Assembly: GCF_016918565.1 (NCBI RefSeq)
Contig: NZ_JAFFQD010000001.1
Location: 1-64,000, forward strand
DNA from: Desulfogranum marinum
Lineage (GTDB): Bacteria; Desulfobacterota; Desulfobulbia; Desulfobulbales; Desulfobulbaceae
Direction of reading: 5' to 3'
Length of the DNA stretch: 64,000 nt
The stretch's first letter is position 1. Each line of letters begins with the position of its first letter. Below, piece by piece: positions 36,887-44,789 of the stretch. Below the pieces are notes generated by a model. The model was not told the DNA's origin. It saw only the letters and a list, made by a program, of their open reading frames with translations, and searched no databases. Made by a program: the position numbers and the translations under genes.

Positions 36887-38044
36887 TTAGGCTACAAGTG
36901 CCGCGACCTTTTCAGCTGCGTCAGCAAGATCAACAGCATTAACCAGGTCGAGACCGGAGTCTGCAAGAATCTTGCGGCCTTCTTCAACATTTGTTCCTTC
37001 CATACGGACTACAACAGGTACAGAGAGGCCCAATTTGGTAGCAGCCTGTACAACACCCTGCGCCAGAATATCACAACGAAGGATGCCGCCGAAGACATTA
37101 ATCAGAATACCTTTTACGTTAGCATCGCTCATGATAAGGCGGAAACCGTTTTCAATGGCTTCAGCATTTGCTCCGCCTCCTACGTCAAGGAAGTTTGCAG
37201 GAGAAGCACCTGCCATCTTAACGATATCCATGGTAGCCATAGCAAGGCCTGCACCGTTAACGATGTTACCTACGTTACCATCCAGGTTAATGTAGTTGAG
37301 TCCATACTGGCTGGCTTCCAGTTCAATAGGATCTTCTTCGTCCGGATCATGCATTTCTTTTACATCCGGATGGCGATACATAGAGTTACCATCAACGTCG
37401 ATCTTTGCATCAAGTGCGATGATGTCGTCTTCTTCAGTAATGATCAACGGGTTGATTTCCAGCATGGAGCAATCATAATCTACAAACAGGTTGTAGAGGT
37501 TCTTCACCAGTGCAGACATCGGCTTCATCAACTCTTTAGGCAATTCCAGGCCAAAGCAAACCTGACGAGTGTGGAAAGGCTGAACACCGGTTGTTGGGCT
37601 GACATGAACAGTGATGATACGCTCAGGAGTTTTTGCTGCAACTTCCTCGATATCCATACCACCGTCCTGACTGCAAACAATAGCCACAGAACAGGTTTCA
37701 CGATCGGGAATAACGGAAAGATAAAGTTCTTTCTTAATACTCACACCCTGCTCAACCAACACCTTGTTGACCTTTTTACCTTGGGCACCAGTCTGCTTGG
37801 TGACAAGAGTCATGCCAATAATTTCATCAGAAACTGTTTTCACATCTTCTTTGGTTTTAGCAAGCTTTACACCGCCGCCTTTTCCACGACCACCTGCATG
37901 AACCTGGGCCTTTACAACTACAGGGAGTCCAAATTCGTCCGCGATTTTTTCAACTTCTTCTGTTTTGTAAGCGACCTTGCCATTAGGGGTCGGTACATTG
38001 TATTTCCGGAATAATTCCTTGGCCTGATACTCATGAATTTTCAT
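36887..38044 (-). CDS. sucC: Succinyl-CoA synthetase beta subunit
   Basis: 385 residues, standard length. It starts with MKIHEYQAKELFRKYNVP, has the ATP-grasp features VVKAQVHAGGRGKGGGVKLA and the C-terminal ligase segment NVFGGILRCD. The beta subunit fixes nucleotide specificity; GTP or ATP cannot be settled here. It heads a sucC-sucD-mmdA-small peptide-5S/biotin series on the minus strand. AGGA eight bases before the ATG marks the start. Confidence 0.96.
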   Translation of the reverse strand: MKIHEYQAKELFRKYNVPTPNGKVAYKTEEVEKIADEFGLPVVVKAQVHAGGRGKGGGVKLAKTKEDVKTVSDEIIGMTLVTKQTGAQGKKVNKVLVEQGVSIKKELYLSVIPDRETCSVAIVCSQDGGMDIEEVAAKTPERIITVHVSPTTGVQPFHTRQVCFGLELPKELMKPMSALVKNLYNLFVDYDCSMLEINPLIITEEDDIIALDAKIDVDGNSMYRHPDVKEMHDPDEEDPIELEASQYGLNYINLDGNVGNIVNGAGLAMATMDIVKMAGASPANFLDVGGGANAEAIENGFRLIMSDANVKGILINVFGGILRCDILAQGVVQAATKLGLSVPVVVRMEGTNVEEGRKILADSGLDLVNAVDLADAAEKVAALVA

Positions 38045-38910
38045 AGACGCATCCTTTTGCGGAGTACCGTTCGTAATCGACGGGCGGTCTCCTAGAGAAG
38101 TAAAGTTGTTTCAAATTCCAAATAAACACCGCTACTACGAGCTCCAAGTGAATATCACTCGCTTTTTCGGGGATGGATTCGGCTAGACATAAAAAAAAAT
38201 GCTGCTTCCATGGCAACCGATAATCGCAGTTGCCCTTATAGCCATTGTCTCATGCTGTACAACAAGCCTAAACCAGGCGCCCGATAGGTTAGAAATCTAC
38301 AAAGCGGTAGCTCTGCCGATCCTTCGACCCTCTCAGCGGACCACAATGTGGCCCAACGAGCAAACTCGAAAACCTATAAGCAACCGTTTTTTCAGGAAAT
38401 GTTGAAGGCGAGAAAAAATGTGAAGATTAATGCCTGATGCAAAAACCCGGGTTTGCCCCACGTCTGAAAGGTGTGCGGAAAATAGAGTCTTCCCCTTTCA
38501 ACAACGTTCATTTTACCGCTGCCATATCCGAAAAAACCACTCAAAACTCAGCACTTATCTCCAATTGCCAAGTCCGAGTCAAGCGATCATTAAAGAATGA
38601 CGTGGGACAAAAAAAGAAATCCTGTTACATGAGAAGAAAAAACAAAACGTTATGCACTCCTTCCTAACGTTTTGTTTTGGACGTATCCAGCACGTTACAC
38701 CCCGTCTTCACCCCACAAGATCGAAAATTACGCCCAGCACAATCCTTACTAATATCACTCAAAACTCAAGTTTTATAACAGCATTCACAACTGCCAGTCA
38801 AGGGATAAATAACGGTTGATACTCGTTATAAAATAAAGGGCCGTAGAGAAGATAAAATATAAAATAGGTAGACCAAAGAAAGTACCTGCAAAGAGTTATT
38901 GGTATACTTA
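38045..38910. other. Intergenic region between divergent-reading sucC and the P-loop/Asp23 gene
   Basis: About 870 bp without a supported gene. A 68-residue frame at 38199-38405 starts with a hydrophobic stretch and IVSC but lacks a ribosome-binding site and a normal tail, so I leave it out. The sucC promoter should lie in the first 200 bp but no clear boxes are visible. GGCAAC...GTTGCC occurs near 38210-38232. The terminator at 38639-38678 is the only clear element. Confidence 0.5.
38639..38678 (-). terminator. Terminator for the P-loop/Asp23 gene
   Basis: Perfect 14-bp stem AAAACAAAACGTTA with its complement (38639-38652, 38665-38678) and 12-base loop; on the minus strand the stem ends in a T-rich run. 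It lies about 230 bp past the gene's stop. Confidence 0.7.
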
Positions 38911-39927
38911 TTATTCCACGTCCTTTTTCCTCTCAGAAATTTTGTCTATTGAGATTTCAAGGGACTCAAGGATAATTCCTGTGTAGCGTTGCAGTCTCTC
39001 CTGTATATAGGATCGCATCTCGTGCAAGCCGCCGGCGAGTGTTTTTCCATAAGGTACGCTGACATACAAATCAATCCCGTAACCGGAACGAGAGCTTTTC
39101 ACCTTAATCTTTCGTACCCGGACCTCGCTGTCATACTCATCTATACAGTGCAGAATCATCTGGGTGAGAGCTGCTTCAGAAATGGTTACACTGCCAGGTG
39201 TCTTTTCATTGCTGTGAAAGTCAGGCTGCACCACGGATTTATCAAAAAAACGTGCTTTTTTTACTCCGCTGGAATTTCTATCACCTTTAAAAAAAATGCG
39301 AATTGAGTCTGAAAGTATCTGGGCATAATCTCTTTTAATCTCAATTGCCGGAACAGGGATTACATGCTTCCCCTCTTCAAATCGTGACTTAATAGCATTT
39401 TCAATATCTTCTTTGCTGGCAATCTCTTCGATATTGACGATTTGACTTATGGGGGGTAAATCCAAGCGATCGGCCATCCTCGCTACCATTTTATTCGAAG
39501 TACCCAAAAGAAGAATTTTTTTAACCTTATTTTTCTGGATGGCTTCTACAACCTGATCACGATGAACAGAATCTGTAAAAAGGGCTGTTTTAATGGCACT
39601 GATATAATTTTTCTCCTGCTTCGCAGACCTACCAGCAAGAATAGTGGACTCATGGATAAGCAAACCGTCGTCCAGGATGTAAGGGATACCGATTTTCTCG
39701 GCCAATAATTTAGCGCGGAAGCTCTTCCCAGTACCACTTTTCCCGACCAGGGCATACACAGTAATCCCCTGTAATCGTCCTTTAACCTTGTTAAAAAATT
39801 GATAGATCTCTTTTCCTGTGAGATATATCCACTGCTGTTGTTCTTTGCTGCCTTTATCGGCGGAAACAGTCATAGGCCGTCTCTTGCTCAGCTCTTTGAA
39901 AATAAATCGTTGATAAACAGATACCAT
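38911..39927 (-). CDS. P-loop NTPase fused to a C-terminal Asp23/Gls24-like domain
   Basis: 338 residues; ATG at 39873 (320 residues) is an alternative start. Walker A GKSGTGKS at 62-69 heads a small kinase-like domain (ILDDGLLIHES, KKILLLGTSNKMVARM). The C-terminal third (about 245-330) matches the Asp23/Gls24 pattern: a TISEAALTQMI start, GYGIDLYVSVPYGKTLAGG and a helix RSYIQERLQRYTGIILESLEISIDKI. Asp23-type proteins are linked to envelope stress in Firmicutes. The joining of both domains suggests an ATP-driven regulatory or assembly role, which is unproven. It stands alone between long intergenic regions. Confidence 0.75.
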   Translation of the reverse strand: MVSVYQRFIFKELSKRRPMTVSADKGSKEQQQWIYLTGKEIYQFFNKVKGRLQGITVYALVGKSGTGKSFRAKLLAEKIGIPYILDDGLLIHESTILAGRSAKQEKNYISAIKTALFTDSVHRDQVVEAIQKNKVKKILLLGTSNKMVARMADRLDLPPISQIVNIEEIASKEDIENAIKSRFEEGKHVIPVPAIEIKRDYAQILSDSIRIFFKGDRNSSGVKKARFFDKSVVQPDFHSNEKTPGSVTISEAALTQMILHCIDEYDSEVRVRKIKVKSSRSGYGIDLYVSVPYGKTLAGGLHEMRSYIQERLQRYTGIILESLEISIDKISERKKDVE

Positions 39928-40370
39928 GCATCTATTTTTGCTCCAGGCATCATATTGTCCTCGAGATTAAGTACAGAGTTTGGCATCAATCTAGTAATTA
40001 CGGGAGCAACAACATTTCCCTTAGGTTCGAAATCCTACCTAGAATTTCTCATAACTTTTTTGATTTTACACTCAATTATTTGATATTCTTTTTAAAAAAT
40101 AACTGCGCGATTAACAGCCCATTTTTCATTTTCAATCAAAAAGGTCTCCTTTTTTCGAGTCAATAGATTTTCCAGCAGGATCTACGTTAAAAACCACTTG
40201 CGGTAGTTTACCACGGGGTCTTCGCTACCTGCTGCGCGGCCTGTGCCTTGCCCTGCGAAAAACTTTATTGATGAAAATTCCGGGCTCATCTTCATCACAA
40301 AATTATCACCCCAGCATGCCTTCACCTTTTTATCATTCTGCAAAAAACGCACCAACCCTACGCATATCTA
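39928..40370. other. Intergenic region carrying a second MITE-like copy
   Basis: About 440 bp. The second copy of the inverted-repeat element fills 40039-40286. The remaining 84 bp to the YejA-like gene and the first 111 bp hold nothing I can identify. Confidence 0.6.
40039..40286. mobile_element. MITE-like element, copy 2 (diverged)
   Basis: About 248 bp aligned by eye to copy 1 over its whole length, sharing for example AATTTCTCAT at the left, TTGCGGTAG, CTACCTGCTGCG and CTGCGAAAAACTT in the right half, and GATGAAAATTCCGGG at the right end. The left end has lost the CCCG bases. There is no coding capacity. Confidence 0.65.
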
Positions 40371-42200
40371 TCACTCTTGCCACCAAGTGTAGAGAAATTG
40401 CTCATAATTATAGTACAATGGGAGGGTTTGAGGATGCTTTAATCGTGCATCATAGGCTAGTCGATGATTGGCAAGGTACCAATTCGGTACTACATAGTAG
40501 CCATACCAAAGGACCCTGTCAAGCGCTCGACAAGCTGCAACCAACTGTGTCCTATTTTCAGCATAAATGATTTTTTCCACTAAATCGTCAACAATCGGAT
40601 CCTGTACCCCTGCTATATTTTTGGAGCCTTTTTTAATCGCGGCAGATGCACTCCAATAATCACGCTGTTCATTTCCCGGCGACTGAGACTGTCCAAAAAC
40701 AGCGACAGTCATGTCAAAGTCAAAATTTTTTATTCTATCAGTATATAATGCAGGATCAATGGTCCTGTACGTCACATCTATGCCCAGTCTTTTCAAATTC
40801 TTGACATAGGCAGCCATCACCCGCTCAAAAGACGGGCTTACAAGCAAAATCTCAAACCGAAAAGGCTGATTATCCTCATTCACCAACACCCCTTCTCGGA
40901 CCGACCACCCTTCTTCTTCCAGCATCTGTTTAGCCTTGCGCATGTTTTTCCTCAAGCTACCTGGAGGGACGGTCGTTGGCGGGGATAACGGCTGGGTAAA
41001 AACCTCGGCTGGTAATGTATCCCGAAAAGGTTCAAGCATTTCCAATTCCAGGCCCGTAGGGAGCCCCTGAGCGGCAAGTTCAGAATTAGAAAAATAAGAG
41101 TTATTGCGGGTATATTGATTAAAAAATAACGCATTATTAGACCACTCAAAATCAAATGCAAGGCCAAGAGCCTGCCGGACCCGGGGATTGGCAAACAACT
41201 GTTTTCTCGTATTAAAAACAAATCCCTGCATACCTGCATTATTGTGGTGCGGGAAAGCGGTTTTCAATAACTCCTTACTGTTGAATCGTTTTCCTACTAA
41301 ATCCCGCTGCCACTGTTTGGCTATATTGACGTACATGACGTCAAACTCACCAGCTTTGAAAGCTTCCACACTAACAACCTGATCTTTAAAATATTTGACG
41401 GTTATTGTGTCAAAATTAAACATCCCTTTACGAACCGGATGATTTTCAGCCCAATAGTTTGGATTTCTTTTATAGCTTATCGATTTACCCGGATTAATAT
41501 CAGCTATCGTATACGGCCCTGAACCTATTGGGATTACCATGCCTTCTCCGCCTTCAGACGAAAAGGGGTGCTCATCATAAAACCGCTTATTGAGTACAGG
41601 GAGCTGACCCGCTATCATATGTAATTCGCGGTTCACTTGTGCAAAGTTAAAACGGATCACCAACGGGCTCAGGATTTCTGCATCTTTTATATCCCTCAGA
41701 TAGATCTGGTAAAAAGGATGGGCAGCACTGCTTTTTAACGTTTGCAAAGAAAAAAGAACATCTTGGGCAGTAATTGGTGTCCCATCTGCAAATCGCGCTT
41801 CTTCATCCAGGGTGAAAGTTACCGATTTCTTATCTGCAGCCAACACGATATCTTTTGCAATAAGTCCATAATTGGCGAAAGGTTCATCCAGGCTGGGAAC
41901 GGTCAGGGTCTCAAACACCAAGGATGATAGCCCCAGCGGTGCGGCACCTTTCAATGTAAACGGATTCAGCTTGTCAAAACTGCCGAGATCATGAAGAACG
42001 AGTTTCCCGCCCTTTTGGGCATCTGGTGAAGTATAAGCAAAACGCTCAAAGTCCGGCGGGTATTTCAAAGTACCGTCAAGGCTCTCTCCATGGGATGCAA
42101 AACAGGACGACGGAATTATTACCTGCCAGCAGCATACAAGCAGGACATAAAAACAAAATACTCTTTGCCGGGCCTTCGGGTTCAATATTTTTTTTTGCAT
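40371..42200 (-). CDS. ABC transporter periplasmic substrate-binding protein, YejA-like (SBP_bac_5)
   Basis: 609 residues from ATG 42200 (GAAGAG eight bases before). A signal peptide covers about 1-35 (FCFYVLLVCCWQVI). Domain: SBP_bac_5, with the start GESLDGTLKYPPDFERFAYTSPDAQKGGKLVL typical of YejA, which binds oligopeptides or microcin C-type compounds for import. The permease and ATPase genes (yejBEF) are not adjacent, so it is an orphan and may use a remote transporter. The gene ends next to MITE copy 2. Confidence 0.88.
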   Translation of the reverse strand: MQKKILNPKARQRVFCFYVLLVCCWQVIIPSSCFASHGESLDGTLKYPPDFERFAYTSPDAQKGGKLVLHDLGSFDKLNPFTLKGAAPLGLSSLVFETLTVPSLDEPFANYGLIAKDIVLAADKKSVTFTLDEEARFADGTPITAQDVLFSLQTLKSSAAHPFYQIYLRDIKDAEILSPLVIRFNFAQVNRELHMIAGQLPVLNKRFYDEHPFSSEGGEGMVIPIGSGPYTIADINPGKSISYKRNPNYWAENHPVRKGMFNFDTITVKYFKDQVVSVEAFKAGEFDVMYVNIAKQWQRDLVGKRFNSKELLKTAFPHHNNAGMQGFVFNTRKQLFANPRVRQALGLAFDFEWSNNALFFNQYTRNNSYFSNSELAAQGLPTGLELEMLEPFRDTLPAEVFTQPLSPPTTVPPGSLRKNMRKAKQMLEEEGWSVREGVLVNEDNQPFRFEILLVSPSFERVMAAYVKNLKRLGIDVTYRTIDPALYTDRIKNFDFDMTVAVFGQSQSPGNEQRDYWSASAAIKKGSKNIAGVQDPIVDDLVEKIIYAENRTQLVAACRALDRVLWYGYYVVPNWYLANHRLAYDARLKHPQTLPLYYNYEQFLYTWWQE

Positions 42201-42400
42201 AGTAGACTCTTCACGAGTTAAACGGGCAGCATGTACTCCGTTAGAGAGGGTGATCAAACAGTAAAAATAAGCTCAGGGGTTAAACATAAAGCCACTTGCA
42301 GAGCTCAACTCATGAGCAGGTGTAGCCACAACAATGACTCGACGACTTGACACTGTACCAGCAGTCACTATAAGCAATCACTCCGCTTCTGTACAGATGA

Positions 42401-42626
42401 TAGCCCGGATTTCTCATCAGTTCAGGCAGCGTCAGGTTCAAAGTTTTTGGCTATGAATAAGAATAGGTTATATTCATGACCAAAATACTGAAGAAGATGG
42501 TGCTGGATGGACTGATCTGTGGTGAACATTGTGTTTAACTTTCAAACCCATATGAGTTTGCATGCCATGCAGAAATTGTCTCTAACTTGACAAGTTGAGA
42601 CAATGTTCATGAGAAATCCGAGTTAG
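42401..42626. mobile_element. Inverted-repeat element with shared ends and a different core
   Basis: About 218 bp between CCCGGATTTCTCATCAGT (left, preceded by ATAG) and ATGAGAAATCCGAG (right, followed by TTAG). These ends match copies 1 and 2, but the core differs. It contains a 20-codon frame from the ATG at 42477 and, near the right end, a hairpin TTGTCTC.AACTT...AAGTT.GAGACAA at 42577-42604. It may be a shrunken remnant of the insertion sequence that mobilises the family. Confidence 0.65.
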
Positions 42627-42659
42627 CAGCAAGTTACCCACTTCTTTTAAAGGAAAAAA

Positions 42660-42688
42660 TTGACGAATTTTCACTCTGCGTGTAATTA
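42660..42688 (+). promoter_or_regulatory. Candidate sigma-70 promoter of leuCD
   Basis: TTGACG (42660-42665), a 17-base spacer and TAATTA (42683-42688). It lies about 100 bp before leuC. Confidence 0.45.
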
Positions 42689-42785
42689 CTGTTCCTTTAT
42701 TTAATCTTACCTCTCAAGACAAACCGGCACCTGTAAAAGTTGTCTGTCTGATCAAAAAATTTCCCTTTGATTCCTGGAGTAAAAA

Positions 42786-44072
42786 ATGGGACAAACCATC
42801 ACCGAAAAAATTTTTGCCGCCCATAAACGAGATACCCCTGCCCCTGATAACATGGTGCTTGATCTTGACGTTATTATGTGCCACGAAATTACAACGCCAA
42901 TAGCGATAATGGACCTTGTGGAAAAAGGAATGGACCGCGTATGTGATCCGACCAAAATCAAGGCTGTTATTGATCACGTTACCCCTGCTAAAGACAGTAA
43001 AACCGCCACCCAAGCCAAAATCATGCGCGACTGGGCAGCTCGACACAATATACAAGATTTTTTTGATATCGGTCAAAATGGTGTTTGTCACGCCCTTTTT
43101 CCGGAAAAAGGATTTATCCGCCCGGGATACACGGTAATCATGGGTGATTCCCATACCTGCACCCATGGTGCTTTCGGTGCTTTTGCCGCCGGAGTCGGCA
43201 CCACCGACCTGGAAGTAGGCATCCTCAAAGGAGTCTGCGCTTTCAGGGCGCCACAATCCCTAAAAATAGAAGTGACAGGAACCCTGCAGCCAGGGGTTGT
43301 TGCCAAGGATATCATCCTTCACATTATAAAGCAGCTGACGGTAAACGGGGCAACAGACATGGTCATTGAATTTTGCGGCCCTGTGATAACGGCAATGAAT
43401 ATGTCTTCTCGGATGACCCTGTGCAATATGGCTGTAGAAGCCGGGGCCACTTCCGGTGTCTGCCTCCCCGACGAGGTGACGGCACAGTATTTGTGGCCCT
43501 TTATTAAAGATGAATACGACTCAATTGAAGCAGCGATCAGTGATTTCAGCAAATGGCATTCCGATGCAGACGCGGTGTATGCGAAAGAACTTTCTGTCGA
43601 TGTAACAGACCTGTCTCCACAGGTAACTTACGGTTACAGGCCAGACAATGTTAAGGATGTTGCCGAGCTTGCCGGCACCAAAATTGACCAAGTTTATATC
43701 GGCAGCTGTACCAATGGACGAATTGAAGACGTCCGCGAAGCGGCAGCCATCCTCAAGGGAAAAGTAGTAGCTCCAGGGGTCCGCGGTATCCTTACTCCAG
43801 CCACCCCTGGTATTTACTCACAAGCCCTGGAAGAAGGGCTGATCAAAATTTTCATGGACAGTGGTTTTTGCGTCCTCAATCCCACATGCGGTGCCTGTCT
43901 GGGCATGAGCAGTGGTGTCCTTGCCGAAGGCGAAGTCTGCGCATCAACAACCAATCGAAATTTTAACGGCAGGATGGGCAAAGGTGGCATGGTGCACCTG
44001 ATGAGCCCGGCAAGCGCTGCCGCGGCAGCCGTTACCGGCGTTATCACAGATCCACGACAATTATCAAGCTAA
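42786..44072 (+). CDS. leuC: 3-isopropylmalate dehydratase large subunit family
   Basis: 428 residues, the archaeal-type (LeuC2/HacA-like) form. The [4Fe-4S] cysteines lie in YIGSCTNGRIEDVREAA and NPTCGACLGMSSG; MGDSHTCTHGAFGAFAAGVGTTD is the substrate-site segment. It isomerises 2-isopropylmalate to 3-isopropylmalate in leucine synthesis, or a homologous tricarboxylate such as homocitrate or citramalate. GGAG six bases before the ATG supports the start. It pairs with leuD 126 bp downstream; no leuA or leuB is nearby. Confidence 0.9.
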   Translation: MGQTITEKIFAAHKRDTPAPDNMVLDLDVIMCHEITTPIAIMDLVEKGMDRVCDPTKIKAVIDHVTPAKDSKTATQAKIMRDWAARHNIQDFFDIGQNGVCHALFPEKGFIRPGYTVIMGDSHTCTHGAFGAFAAGVGTTDLEVGILKGVCAFRAPQSLKIEVTGTLQPGVVAKDIILHIIKQLTVNGATDMVIEFCGPVITAMNMSSRMTLCNMAVEAGATSGVCLPDEVTAQYLWPFIKDEYDSIEAAISDFSKWHSDADAVYAKELSVDVTDLSPQVTYGYRPDNVKDVAELAGTKIDQVYIGSCTNGRIEDVREAAAILKGKVVAPGVRGILTPATPGIYSQALEEGLIKIFMDSGFCVLNPTCGACLGMSSGVLAEGEVCASTTNRNFNGRMGKGGMVHLMSPASAAAAAVTGVITDPRQLSS

Positions 44073-44077
44073 ACACA

Positions 44078-44110
44078 TGTCAATGCTCTCCAAGTGGCAG
44101 GGCATTGACA
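44078..44110 (+). promoter_or_regulatory. Hairpin between leuC and leuD
   Basis: Stem TGTCAATGC/GCATTGACA with a 15-base loop, six bases after the leuC stop. There is no T-run, so it may tune the ratio of the two subunits rather than stop transcription. Confidence 0.45.
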
Positions 44111-44198
44111 GGCTAGCCATAAATAAAGGCAGGGAGAATTTGAGCGTAACACCCTCAATACCTCGACCTGACTATAAAAATAAAGAGGCACAATAACA

Positions 44199-44735
44199 AT
44201 GAAACGCTTTGGTGGCCAAGCAGCCTTTATCAACAGAGATGATATTAATACCGACGAGATTATTCCAGCTAAATACCTCACAGAAATTACCAAAACCGCT
44301 CTCAAGCCTCACCTGCTTGAAGATCTGCATTTGGAAGGCCAGATTTTTGATCCTCACGCAGATGAGATCCAAAAAGCCAACGTGCTGGTAACAGGCTCAA
44401 ATTTTGGTTGTGGTTCTTCCCGTGAGCATGCTGTATGGGCATTGGAAGTAAATGATATCAACCTGGTAATAGGAAAGAGTTTTGCCCGAATATTCAGACA
44501 AAACATGTTCAACTGCGGGATCCTCGCCATAGAGTTACAACAGGCCGATCTGGACGCACTCTTTGCAATGCCCGGTATAATTACAATCAGCGTGGACCTG
44601 GAACAGGAAACCATAACAGCTGTAAGCGATGCTCCCGAAACAGAAACACGGACCTGCTCCTTTACTTTAAACAGTTTTGATAAACAATTAGTCGCCGCCG
44701 GCGGCTGGCTCAACTTTGCCGATCAAAACTACTGA
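44199..44735 (+). CDS. leuD: 3-isopropylmalate dehydratase small subunit family
   Basis: 178 residues. The swivel domain signatures DDINTDEIIPAKYL and GSNFGCGSSREHAVWAL are clear. It completes the active site of the LeuC-type partner. The segment after PAKYL (TEITKTALKPHLLEDL) helps set substrate specificity in this family; I cannot assign leucine versus lysine-type or citramalate chemistry from it. AGAGG ten bases before the ATG supports the start. Confidence 0.9.
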   Translation: MKRFGGQAAFINRDDINTDEIIPAKYLTEITKTALKPHLLEDLHLEGQIFDPHADEIQKANVLVTGSNFGCGSSREHAVWALEVNDINLVIGKSFARIFRQNMFNCGILAIELQQADLDALFAMPGIITISVDLEQETITAVSDAPETETRTCSFTLNSFDKQLVAAGGWLNFADQNY

Positions 44736-44789
44736 TCCTGGTTTTTGCTCTTTTTCAGCCTACGAATCTCAACTCACCCTATCTCTGCC

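Larger units (their letters stand above)
42201..42785. other. Divergent intergenic region with an inverted-repeat element and leuCD promoter
   Basis: About 585 bp between the divergent YejA-like and leuC genes. It contains the element at 42401-42626 and the promoter at 42660-42688. The first 200 bp have no recognisable feature. Confidence 0.6.

Noticed and set aside
37349-38014. 221-codon frame antisense to sucC
   Set aside because: Shadow of sucC, rich in Cys, His and Phe, with no recognisable domain. The frames at 35962-36591 (opposite sucD) and 32402-33028 (opposite the 5S-biotin gene) are the same kind of artefact.
38199-38405. 68-codon frame with hydrophobic start and IVSC, lipoprotein-like
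   Set aside because: No ribosome-binding site, a basic unstructured tail and no downstream partner; likely chance.
42477-42539. 20-codon frame inside the third element as a gene
   Set aside because: Too short and without a detectable family match; kept only as a hint of a former transposase gene.
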